Assembly: GCF_021215455.1 (NCBI RefSeq)
Contig: NZ_JAJPWV010000001.1
Coordinates: forward strand, 930,001 to 994,000
DNA: 64,000 bases
Direction of reading: 5' to 3'
From: Mucilaginibacter roseus
GTDB taxonomy: Bacteria; Bacteroidota; Bacteroidia; Sphingobacteriales; Sphingobacteriaceae
In this document: positions 54,732-62,821 of the stretch, piece after piece
Numbering within the stretch: the first letter of the stretch is position 1
How the letters are laid out: every line of letters starts with the position of its first letter
Notes under the pieces: generated by a model
The model's database searches: none
Seen by the model: the letters and a program-made list of their open reading frames with translations, nothing else
What the model was told of the DNA's origin: nothing
Position numbers and translations under genes: made by a program

Positions 54732-54846
54732 ATAATATACTATCCTGCTTTGCAGCCGAATTGACAAATGTGCTTATTTATTTGTTAAGTTAGTATTAAC
54801 TCATTGTTAGCATCGTTTTTATAACCATTAACTTAGCTTTTTGTGC

Positions 54847-54854
54847 TACTTTTG
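54847..54854 (+). promoter_or_regulatory. -7 box for yajQ
   Basis: TACTTTTG matches TAnnTTTG and ends 19 nt before the yajQ ATG at 54874. An apparent TTG start at 54841 lies in front of the box and is not usable. Confidence 0.5.
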
Positions 54855-54873
54855 CAATTTAAACACTACCCAT

Positions 54874-55365
54874 ATGCCATCATTTGATATAGTAAGCAAA
54901 ATAGACGGACAAACCCTTGATAACGCTATTAATAACGCTAAAAAGGAAATTTTAAACCGGTACGACTTTAATGATTCCAAAAGCACCGTTGACCTGGATA
55001 AAAAAACTAATGAGATAACCATCGTAACAGAAAATGATATGCGCCTTAAGGCAATTACTGATTCTATTATCTCACGCATGACCAAACAAGGGCTTGATGC
55101 AAATGCGCTTGACTTTGGTAAAGAGCACTATGCCGCAGGTAACATGATCCGTAAAGAAATAAAGGTTAAAGAAGGCATTGACAAGGAAGCCGCAAAGAAG
55201 ATTGTAAAAGCAATTAAGGATAGCGGCCTTAAGGTACAAGCTTCAATTATGGATGACCAGGTACGTGTGCAGGGGAAGAAAATTGATGACCTGCAAGCCG
55301 TTATAACCCTTTGCCGCGGGAACGATTTTGGGCAACCGCTGCAGTATATTAACATGCGTAACTAA
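54874..55365 (+). CDS. YajQ-family nucleotide-binding protein
   Basis: A 163-residue protein with two ferredoxin-like halves. It starts MPSFDIVSKIDGQTLDNAIN and ends DFGQPLQYINMRN, both family hallmarks. Members bind RNA or cyclic di-GMP; which holds here is unknown. It has its own promoter and terminator and is divergent from ppk1. Confidence 0.95.
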   Translation: MPSFDIVSKIDGQTLDNAINNAKKEILNRYDFNDSKSTVDLDKKTNEITIVTENDMRLKAITDSIISRMTKQGLDANALDFGKEHYAAGNMIRKEIKVKEGIDKEAAKKIVKAIKDSGLKVQASIMDDQVRVQGKKIDDLQAVITLCRGNDFGQPLQYINMRN

Positions 55366-55389
55366 GTTTATTCAGTTTACATTTTGATG

Positions 55390-55423
55390 GCCCGCTTTGC
55401 ACTCGCCCGAAAGCGGGCTTTTT
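55390..55423 (+). terminator. Terminator of yajQ
   Basis: GCCCGCTTT (55390-55398) and AAAGCGGGC (55410-55418) form a perfect 9-bp stem with an 11-nt loop, then TTTTT. Confidence 0.85.
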
Positions 55424-55513
55424 ATTGTTTTTTATAATCAAAGCCTTTCAAACTCATATATATAATTTGAGAGCAACAAAAATGTTACAGAGTTTATAAA
55501 AATCGGCTTGTTT

Positions 55514-55586
55514 TTGATAAAACGATATAACGAAATATTGCTGTGATCACAAAATTTTTCGGAAAAAAGATAATTCGTTTTATCAA
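55514..55586. repeat. 12-bp inverted repeat with central palindrome
   Basis: TTGATAAAACGA (55514-55525) and TCGTTTTATCAA (55575-55586) are perfect complements, with a 49-nt spacer. TGTGATCACA (55542-55551) is a perfect palindrome near the centre of the spacer. It may be an operator pair or form a stem. Confidence 0.6.
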
Positions 55587-55722
55587 TATGGATGCCAAAT
55601 ATTGTTTTATTGACAGTTAAATTTTACCATATTTTTAATCAATCAAGTTGTATTGTAACAAAATGGTTAAGATTTAGCCATGTTAAGATAATATCATAAA
55701 CAAAATTGGGGCTTGGTGGAGA

Positions 55723-55730
55723 TAGTTTTG
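55723..55730 (+). promoter_or_regulatory. Candidate -7 box for the susC operon
   Basis: TAGTTTTG matches TAnnTTTG, 40 nt before the susC ATG at 55771. No convincing -33 element is visible at the usual spacing. Confidence 0.4.
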
Positions 55731-55770
55731 AGATAATTATTCAAACTATTAACTCTGCAACAATTAATTT

Positions 55771-58700
55771 ATGACCAAAAGATTTACTTTTTTAAAAGCC
55801 GTCTTGGTTGTTTGCTGCTTACTTTACCTGTTTGTTCCGTATAGCGCGCACGCGCAAACGGTAATTACGGGTACGGTTGTCGATAAAGACAATCTTCCGG
55901 TGCCGGGCGCAACCGTAAGAGAAAAAGGCGGAACAGCTACCACATCAACCAATCCTAAGGGTGAATTCTCTATCAAAGTCACCACTTCAAAGCCGGTTTT
56001 GGTTTTTACTTTCGTTGGCTTCCTCACAACCGAAACAGAAGTAGGAAACAAACAAAAACTAATAATTTCATTAAAAGACAACCCACAGCAATTAAGCGAG
56101 GTTGTATTGATTGGTTATCAAAAAATCACCCGTAAAAAGTCTACCGCAGCGGTTTCCAGTTTATCAGCAAAAGAAATTGCCAATTTACCCGCTGCGAGTT
56201 TTGACCAATTGTTACAAGGACGTTTATCAGGTGTAAACGTGCAAAACTTTTCGGGTGCACCGGGCGCTACGCCAACTGTATCCGTACGTGGTAACTCGTT
56301 AGTTAGCCGTGGTTACAACGAGTATAACGTTGTAAATAGCCCACTCTATGTAGTTGACAACGTACCTCAACCCACTGAAGATTATGTAGGCCCGGGCACG
56401 GGTACAGGCGCTAACTATTTAGCTGGTATTAACCCGAATGATATTGAAAGTATTGACGTTTTAAAGGATGCATCAGCAGCCGCAATATACGGTTCACGCG
56501 CAGCAAATGGCGTAATCCTAATCACTACGAAGAAGGGCTTATCAGGTGATCCTAAAGTAACGATTAACAGCTACTATGGTTTAACGCAGCGCCCCCAGTT
56601 ACGTGATGTTACACTTGGCGCTGCTGAACGTCGCCAAAAAATGCAAATAGTGAACGAACAATTAACCTATGATCAAAAACAACAACTGCCTTATTTGCTT
56701 ACCGACAGTTTAAATGAGGCATTTAATGGCAATACGAACTGGCAAGATTTGTTTTATCAAACCGGCAAAATTTCAAACGTTGACTTAGGTTTAAGTGGTG
56801 GCGGCGCGGGTAATATGGTGTACCGTTTTAGTGGCGGTTATTACAATGAGGAAGGTATTATTAAGGCTACCGGTTTTAAACGTTATACCGGCAGATTGAA
56901 CCTTACAGCACACGCCCTCAACAACAAACTTACTATTAACCCACTAATAGCTTACTCTCGATCTGACAGAGCACGAGGCAATGGTAATAACGCCAGTCCG
57001 ATAAGCTTGGGCGCAGGAGATATGCCTTCATCATTATTTAACTTATCGCCTGATAAAAAAGAATATTACCTGGGTGCATATCAAGCCAATCTGGATAAGA
57101 ATATTAGTAACCAGCTCACTTTTAATTTAAACTTCGCTCTTGAGATAAACAAACATTTAACTTTAACCTCTCAATCGTCGTTTCTGCAAACCAATGCCCG
57201 GCGAGATCAGAGCCGAAGCAGCCTGTTACAAAATGGACAGGGCAACTATTCATACAGCTATGCTGATGCAGGTTTACAGGCTAGTACATCAAACTTTTTT
57301 ACTTATAACAATTCATTTGGTAAACATAATTTAAGCGGCGTTGCCGGACAGGACATCTTATATAACACCTTCCAAACCACCACCGCATCCGGTTATAATG
57401 GCCCATCTGATAATATACAGGTTGTTCGGGGCTTTCAGCAATCAAAAATCGGCGCCGGATCAGACTATCAGGCCTACGGATTACTATCCTACTACGGAAG
57501 AGCTAATTATGATTACGATAGCCGATATATGCTATCTGTAAGTGCACGTACCGACGGCTCGTCGCGTTTTGGTAAAAATCATAAGTGGGGTTTCTTTCCA
57601 GCAGCGTCAGCCGGTTGGTTAATCTCTGAAGAGTCGTTCATGAAAGAAAACGAAAATAATCCTTTCACCCTATTAAAACTTCGCGGTAGCATAGGTGTGT
57701 CTGGAAGTTTACCTACTAATAACTATCTGCAATATAACTTATACAATGTTAATAACGGTGGTTTTGAAGGTAACGGCGGCGCTGCATCATACAACGGCGT
57801 AACTGCTATTACACCCAACTTTTATGATGGGGCGGCGCAAAACAGCTTAAGCTGGGAACGTTCAAAACAATGGAATATAGGTACTGATATTGAGATAAAA
57901 AATGGCAAGTACGCTGTATCTTTTGATGTTTACAATAAAGAATCATCATTGCAATTATTCAGCGTTGACCTGCCGGTTAACACCGGTTACGACCTGGCAC
58001 TTACAAATTCAATCGGTGTGCGTAACGCAGGGTTCGATCTGACTGTATCTGCCAACCCGTTAGAAGGTAATTTCAGGTGGTATACCCGTTTAAATCTTAC
58101 CTATAGCAGAAACAAAATAATGAATTTGCCTAATGGCAACCGCGACCTGGTAATGAGCGGTGACCGTTTTGATAAATCGCACATATTATCGGTAGGCTCT
58201 CCAATTAACGCGTTTTATTTATACAAAACCTTGGGCGTTTTTCCTACCGTTGAGAGCATACCGGTTAACCCGTACACCGGCGAGCGCTATCGTAGCAGTA
58301 ATGGCGAATATGGCGCTGGAGCATTTTATCTGGCTGACTTAGACGGAGATTATTTTGTTGACCTGTTTAATGACGGCATCAATCCTGACAAAACTCCTAT
58401 AGGTGACCCAAATCCGAAGTATGTAGGCGGATGGAGCAACGATTTCAATTACAAGAATTTTTCATTAAATATCTTTTCAACGTTCACTTTTGACCGTGAT
58501 GTACTTAATCTTTTTGAGTCTGATCGTTTTTCTAACTCTACAGCTAATGATGCTATTAACAGACTTGCTTACTATTCAACGCCTGATTTTAGCAAGCTCA
58601 ACATTTGGAGAATGCCGGGAGATAATGCGCAGTACGCTAAATACGATATAGGTACTTTCAGGTATTACTACACCGGCGCTCAAACCTTCTTCCTTGAAAA

Positions 58701-58935
58701 AGGCGGTTATTTCCGCATCAAGAGTGTGAGGTTGAGTTATGACTTCCGTCCGGAGGTTTTAAAAAGATTAGGATTAGGAAGATTGAGGGTTTATGGAATC
58801 ATGGATAACGTAAAGATGTTCCAGCAATCAAAGCGTTTGCCTGATGCTGAAGCGGTTAACCCATACGGCGAATACAATGGTGCCGGTTATCCTATACCTA
58901 AAAAATACACTTTAGGCCTCGATATTCAATTTTAA
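55771..58935 (+). CDS. SusC/RagA TonB-linked outer-membrane protein
   Basis: A 1054-residue outer-membrane transporter. A signal peptide (ending AHAQ) is followed by a carboxypeptidase-regulatory-like domain (about 30-112, TGTVVDKDNLPVPGATVRE), a TonB plug (about 115-240, with SVRGN and DVLKDASAAAIYGSRAANGV) and a 22-strand barrel ending YTLGLDIQF. It imports large substrates with a SusD partner, driven by TonB. Substrate is unknown. It starts the four-gene operon. Confidence 0.96.
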   Translation: MTKRFTFLKAVLVVCCLLYLFVPYSAHAQTVITGTVVDKDNLPVPGATVREKGGTATTSTNPKGEFSIKVTTSKPVLVFTFVGFLTTETEVGNKQKLIISLKDNPQQLSEVVLIGYQKITRKKSTAAVSSLSAKEIANLPAASFDQLLQGRLSGVNVQNFSGAPGATPTVSVRGNSLVSRGYNEYNVVNSPLYVVDNVPQPTEDYVGPGTGTGANYLAGINPNDIESIDVLKDASAAAIYGSRAANGVILITTKKGLSGDPKVTINSYYGLTQRPQLRDVTLGAAERRQKMQIVNEQLTYDQKQQLPYLLTDSLNEAFNGNTNWQDLFYQTGKISNVDLGLSGGGAGNMVYRFSGGYYNEEGIIKATGFKRYTGRLNLTAHALNNKLTINPLIAYSRSDRARGNGNNASPISLGAGDMPSSLFNLSPDKKEYYLGAYQANLDKNISNQLTFNLNFALEINKHLTLTSQSSFLQTNARRDQSRSSLLQNGQGNYSYSYADAGLQASTSNFFTYNNSFGKHNLSGVAGQDILYNTFQTTTASGYNGPSDNIQVVRGFQQSKIGAGSDYQAYGLLSYYGRANYDYDSRYMLSVSARTDGSSRFGKNHKWGFFPAASAGWLISEESFMKENENNPFTLLKLRGSIGVSGSLPTNNYLQYNLYNVNNGGFEGNGGAASYNGVTAITPNFYDGAAQNSLSWERSKQWNIGTDIEIKNGKYAVSFDVYNKESSLQLFSVDLPVNTGYDLALTNSIGVRNAGFDLTVSANPLEGNFRWYTRLNLTYSRNKIMNLPNGNRDLVMSGDRFDKSHILSVGSPINAFYLYKTLGVFPTVESIPVNPYTGERYRSSNGEYGAGAFYLADLDGDYFVDLFNDGINPDKTPIGDPNPKYVGGWSNDFNYKNFSLNIFSTFTFDRDVLNLFESDRFSNSTANDAINRLAYYSTPDFSKLNIWRMPGDNAQYAKYDIGTFRYYYTGAQTFFLEKGGYFRIKSVRLSYDFRPEVLKRLGLGRLRVYGIMDNVKMFQQSKRLPDAEAVNPYGEYNGAGYPIPKKYTLGLDIQF

Positions 58936-58949
58936 TAACGCACAAAATC

Positions 58950-60476
58950 ATGATAAGAAAAATATATAAAGTAATAAGTGTGATAGGTTGCGTGGCGGCT
59001 TTATCAACATTCAGTTCATGTAAAAAACTGCTCGAACAAACACCAAAAAACTCAACTTACTTTGATGTTTATTGGAAAACCGCTCAGGACGCTAATAATG
59101 CAATAGCAGGTAATTATGCCTTGTTACGTAACGCCATGAGCAATAAATACAACCGGTATTATATGTATGGCGACGCAGTTGCTAAAAACTATTTTACCAT
59201 ACAATATGGCGGCGATGGTATTGAAGGCATACAAGGCGGTGATTTTACCTTTCAATATAACCTTAACTCATTAGCCAATTATACACTCTACTTTAAATCA
59301 ATAGCAATGTCAAACATTGTATTGAAGAATGTGAGTAAGATGACTGATGAACAGTTAAAAGACGTTGACGACCCGGAAGAGTTCAGAAACCGGATATTGG
59401 GCCAGGCATACTTTTTACGCGCCTTAAGTTATTTTATGATGGTAAGAGTTTGGGGTGATGTACCGGTAGTAACCGAGGCATATGATGATCCTATAAACGC
59501 GCCACAACTTGCTCGCAGCCCTAAAGCGGAAGTAATGAAGTTAATTGAAGATGATTGCCATAAAGCAGCTCCATTATTAAGCTGGACTTACTCAAATGTA
59601 GGCGATGCGAAGGTTACCGCTAATCGTGGGTCAGTTTACGCTTTACTTACGCATCTCTATTTATGGAGAGCAACAATGCTTGATGTAAGCACGGCCAATC
59701 CGAACATGACCGACGTTAACAGTGCTGATACTACCATCAACGCTATTGTATCTAAGGGCGGTTATTCGCTAACTGATACCGCTAACTATAAAAACATTTT
59801 CATAGGCCGGTCATCAGAAGGTATTTTTGAAATTAACGTGAGTGAAAATACGCTCGAAGGCTCTAACAGCTCCATTGGTATGTACTTTTTAAATTCCCTG
59901 TATATCAATAACGGCACAAATAATCCGCGCATGTTTGTGGTACCCAGCTATCTTAGCAATCACTTCCGTAATGCTGATACCAGCGATGTACGCTATAAAA
60001 AGAATTTCGCCCTTACAACCTCTGAGCGCCCAATGTGCATTAAATATGCAAATGTAATATATCGTAACCAAGGGCAGCAATTGGATCCATTTCTAAGTAA
60101 CAATATGGTAGTTTTCAGATTAAGTGATATCAATTTGTTAAAAGCTGAAATAGCGCTTTATAAAAATAACGTAAGCACTGCTATCAATATCATCAATGCA
60201 TCAAAAAAACGGCATAATGCCAACGCTATTCTGCTCGATAATACCCTTACTAAAGACGAAGTGATGGATGAGTATATTTTGGAGCGCGGCAGGGAATTGT
60301 ATCTGGAAGGCCACTTGTTTTACGATTTGCTCCGTACACGTAAATATGGGAACGTGGTTGATTGGCTTACGGACCAAAGGTTCCAACTTGAAGGTTTCTA
60401 TTTCCCGGTTGACCCTGCTTTGTTCAGGCAAAATCCGAAGCTTAAACAAACTACTTACTGGTTAGGCAAAGTATAA
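58950..60476 (+). CDS. SusD/RagB nutrient-binding lipoprotein
   Basis: A 508-residue surface lipoprotein with lipobox FSSCKK, and the SusD TPR-like fold: LRALSYFMMVRVWGDVPVV and ELYLEGHLFYDLLRTRKYG are hallmarks. It caps the SusC channel and captures ligand. It is 14 nt after susC. Confidence 0.95.
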   Translation: MIRKIYKVISVIGCVAALSTFSSCKKLLEQTPKNSTYFDVYWKTAQDANNAIAGNYALLRNAMSNKYNRYYMYGDAVAKNYFTIQYGGDGIEGIQGGDFTFQYNLNSLANYTLYFKSIAMSNIVLKNVSKMTDEQLKDVDDPEEFRNRILGQAYFLRALSYFMMVRVWGDVPVVTEAYDDPINAPQLARSPKAEVMKLIEDDCHKAAPLLSWTYSNVGDAKVTANRGSVYALLTHLYLWRATMLDVSTANPNMTDVNSADTTINAIVSKGGYSLTDTANYKNIFIGRSSEGIFEINVSENTLEGSNSSIGMYFLNSLYINNGTNNPRMFVVPSYLSNHFRNADTSDVRYKKNFALTTSERPMCIKYANVIYRNQGQQLDPFLSNNMVVFRLSDINLLKAEIALYKNNVSTAINIINASKKRHNANAILLDNTLTKDEVMDEYILERGRELYLEGHLFYDLLRTRKYGNVVDWLTDQRFQLEGFYFPVDPALFRQNPKLKQTTYWLGKV

Positions 60477-60488
60477 TATTAAACTTAA

Positions 60489-61190
60489 ATGAATTTGTTT
60501 ATGAAAAAATATATAGGATCAATTGTATGCGCTGTCGCGATTTTGCTGAGCGCATGTAAAAAGGATGACTATAAAAACGACGGGGGCACAAGCAACCCCT
60601 ATGTTGATATGACTACGTATGATTTTTTAAAGTCAAAACCACAGTTTGATTCGCTGGTTAAGATAATAGATCACGCAGGGCTTAAGGATGCTGTTAATGG
60701 CAACATTACCTTTTTTGCTACCACTAATTACAGTGCCGCACCTTATGTAGCAGCCAAAAAGAATCAAAAGGCTATTGAAACCGGTAATGAAAATTTCGAG
60801 TTTGGAATAGAAGATATTCCCGTAAAAGAGCTCGCTGACTCTATGAAAACCTATATGTTTCCAGGCAAAATTAATCGTGATGTAATAACAGTTTCCGGTA
60901 AGTTCTACCCTACGCTGCTAACTACACCACCTGCTGACGTAAGTTATCTGATAAAATTCAGACGTACATTTGACTACAGCCAATTTGTAGATTATGTAGA
61001 TTATGTAAGCTACGTGAAGGTAGTAGGAACGCGTGACGATAGAGAACCGGACCCTGATAAAGTGCCAGAAAACCAAAAAGACCGATCTGTTGATTGCCAA
61101 ACTTCAGGCATTATTACCAAAACCGGTATAGTACATGTAATAGACGGCAGGCACCGCCTGTTCTTTAACGCGCAACCATTAGGGAATTAA
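60489..61190 (+). CDS. Fasciclin-domain lipoprotein
   Basis: A 233-residue lipoprotein (signal to ILLSACKK). The middle has the fasciclin pattern with FDSLVKIIDHAGLKDAVNG and ITFFATTNYSAAPYVAA, ending in IITKTGIVHVIDGRHRLF. Fasciclin domains mediate binding to carbohydrate or protein. ATG 60501 (MKKYIGSIV) is an alternative start. It is likely a SusCD accessory surface protein. Confidence 0.85.
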   Translation: MNLFMKKYIGSIVCAVAILLSACKKDDYKNDGGTSNPYVDMTTYDFLKSKPQFDSLVKIIDHAGLKDAVNGNITFFATTNYSAAPYVAAKKNQKAIETGNENFEFGIEDIPVKELADSMKTYMFPGKINRDVITVSGKFYPTLLTTPPADVSYLIKFRRTFDYSQFVDYVDYVSYVKVVGTRDDREPDPDKVPENQKDRSVDCQTSGIITKTGIVHVIDGRHRLFFNAQPLGN

Positions 61191-61218
61191 TAATAAACAG
61201 ATCAATAATTTAAAAGAT

Positions 61219-62202
61219 ATGAAAAAAGTTATATTGGGTTTGTTTATCATAGCAAGCGCTGTAGCTTGTAAAAAGATTGACAATGGCTTTCAGAGTGATA
61301 ATATTCGCTATAAGGATAATAATATTTATGCTAAACGAGGATTGATATTATTCCAGTCAGACAGGATAAACGCCGACGGGTCTACCCCACCATACAAATA
61401 CAAAATGTTAAATCTACGTAATGTTGACGGTGCCCCGTTGCCTAAGGAGTTCAACACCGAATACGAGATAACGCTTTTTAAGCCTGGCATGTCATTTAAT
61501 GCTGAAACTGATACCACTATAGAGCTTTTGAACATGAAGCGAGAAACGGTAAAGCGCTTACCTATGGAGTTTAATGAAACCAGCGGCCAGCTTACCTTCA
61601 ATAGGGCTTCAGCCAACCTTCCATTAGGTAAATATGTTTTTGATGTGCAAATGACTAACCCTACCGGTACAAAGTTATATCCTTCGTTAGCTACCATAAA
61701 CGTGGTTGACCCTACTACCGATGACTTATTTACCATTACGGATAACGTTGCAAACGCTTTTCATGATGTGACAGGCGCGGTAACGCCGATGAAGAATCCA
61801 CAGATTACTTGTACTAAAATTTCAAATGAAGGTGCAAGGGCCATCTTAAAAATGGTGGATAAAAATGGTAAGCCTTTTAACCCTAAAACAGGCGAGATTA
61901 TTAAACGTGGTGACAGACCCGTGTTTGAGAACTACGCCAAGTTTAACCCGGTTACACTTACCGATACCGCAATGATTTGTGATTTTGAGATTGCGCCATT
62001 CCCGCTTACCAAATACGTTACACCTACTACAGACTGGGGCTTCCTGATGTATTATCGTATACCAAGCCAGTTTGTAAACATCGACGGATTCCCATCATCG
62101 CTTGGTACTTTCTCTGTTAATCCGCGCTGGTCATGGCAATTAAAGCTTGAGGGCACTTACACTATACAGGTTAAATTTACCGATGTGACCAAAAAGAATT
62201 GA
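61219..62202 (+). CDS. Accessory surface lipoprotein of the SusCD operon (DUF5007-like)
   Basis: A 327-residue lipoprotein (signal to ASAVACKK) with mostly beta structure and no catalytic motif. Its place after SusC, SusD and a fasciclin protein matches DUF5007/SusE-like accessory proteins, but the exact family is uncertain. It is followed by a strong terminator, closing the operon. Confidence 0.7.
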   Translation: MKKVILGLFIIASAVACKKIDNGFQSDNIRYKDNNIYAKRGLILFQSDRINADGSTPPYKYKMLNLRNVDGAPLPKEFNTEYEITLFKPGMSFNAETDTTIELLNMKRETVKRLPMEFNETSGQLTFNRASANLPLGKYVFDVQMTNPTGTKLYPSLATINVVDPTTDDLFTITDNVANAFHDVTGAVTPMKNPQITCTKISNEGARAILKMVDKNGKPFNPKTGEIIKRGDRPVFENYAKFNPVTLTDTAMICDFEIAPFPLTKYVTPTTDWGFLMYYRIPSQFVNIDGFPSSLGTFSVNPRWSWQLKLEGTYTIQVKFTDVTKKN

Positions 62203-62221
62203 TGACGAATATATAAGCGAT

Positions 62222-62258
62222 AAATAAATGCAGCTGTAAATTCAGGCTGCATTTATTT
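62222..62258 (+). terminator. Terminator of the SusCD operon
   Basis: AAATAAATGCAGC (62222-62234) and GCTGCATTTATTT (62246-62258) form a perfect 13-bp stem with an 11-nt loop. Confidence 0.75.
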
Positions 62259-62320
62259 GCATAAATAATTTTATTACAGGAAGTTAAAATTATCTATATT
62301 TAGAAAACAAACCAAACCAC

Positions 62321-62812
62321 ATGAAATCAAAATTATTTTACCTCCAGTTTTTGCTGCTTGTTTTTCCTATAGCAGCTATTGTTGCCTCAACAACAAAACC
62401 TAAGGACGAAAAAAACTTTAAGGTGATAAAACTCACGGCCTTGAACAGCTCGTTAGGAGCGTATGAAAATCGTTTGAGCTTTGCTACCACATATCAAATG
62501 ATATGTCCGAATGGATCTACAGGGTGTGGTACAGGTCCGGGGCCGGTTTGTACGTCTACAAATAACTGTACTCCATTGGTTGTATACCACGAGGTTTCTT
62601 GCACAATTAACCCAACGGCGAAAGCATGTCAATTGGTCGGAACAACCTCGCCTACCTGTAGCGGCCCGAAGTCTTGTCCCGACAATCCAACTTTACCTAC
62701 CAAGCATCCGCTACCTTGTGATTTTGGACAAATTGCATTTGGTTGCTTTAGCGGTTGGGTAAGTGGTCCATCTTGCGGAACCCTGGTAAACTGCCAGTCT
62801 CCTCCAAACTAA
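62321..62812 (+). CDS. Secreted cysteine-rich protein of unknown family
   Basis: A 163-residue protein with an N-terminal signal (MKSKLFYLQFLLLVFPIAAI) and a leader-like stretch FKVIKLTALNSSLGAYENRL. A core (about 64-163) with 12 cysteines among Pro, Gly, Thr and Ser then follows (CPNGSTGC, CSGPKSC). The even Cys number suggests disulfides. I cannot assign a family; it recalls small exported peptide precursors of the NVEALA or DUF6520 type but lacks their motifs. It is 9 nt before a DUF4221-like lipoprotein gene. Confidence 0.7.
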   Translation: MKSKLFYLQFLLLVFPIAAIVASTTKPKDEKNFKVIKLTALNSSLGAYENRLSFATTYQMICPNGSTGCGTGPGPVCTSTNNCTPLVVYHEVSCTINPTAKACQLVGTTSPTCSGPKSCPDNPTLPTKHPLPCDFGQIAFGCFSGWVSGPSCGTLVNCQSPPN

Positions 62813-62821
62813 TCAGCGTAT

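Larger units (their letters stand above)
55366..55770. other. 405-nt intergenic region with terminator, nested inverted repeats and susC promoter
   Basis: The left part holds the yajQ terminator (55390-55423). The middle holds a 12-bp inverted repeat surrounding a perfect 10-bp palindrome (55514-55586). The right part has a TAnnTTTG box (55723-55730) in front of susC. No ORF or RNA family is recognised. Confidence 0.6.

Noticed and set aside
54732..54767. TTG at 54767 as ppk1 start, and TTG at 54841 as yajQ start
   Set aside because: Both add residues not found in the families. The yajQ one precedes its own promoter box.
55542..55551. TGTGATCACA as a classical CRP site
   Set aside because: CRP sites have a 6-bp spacer between TGTGA and TCACA. 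Here the halves overlap, and no CRP gene is visible.
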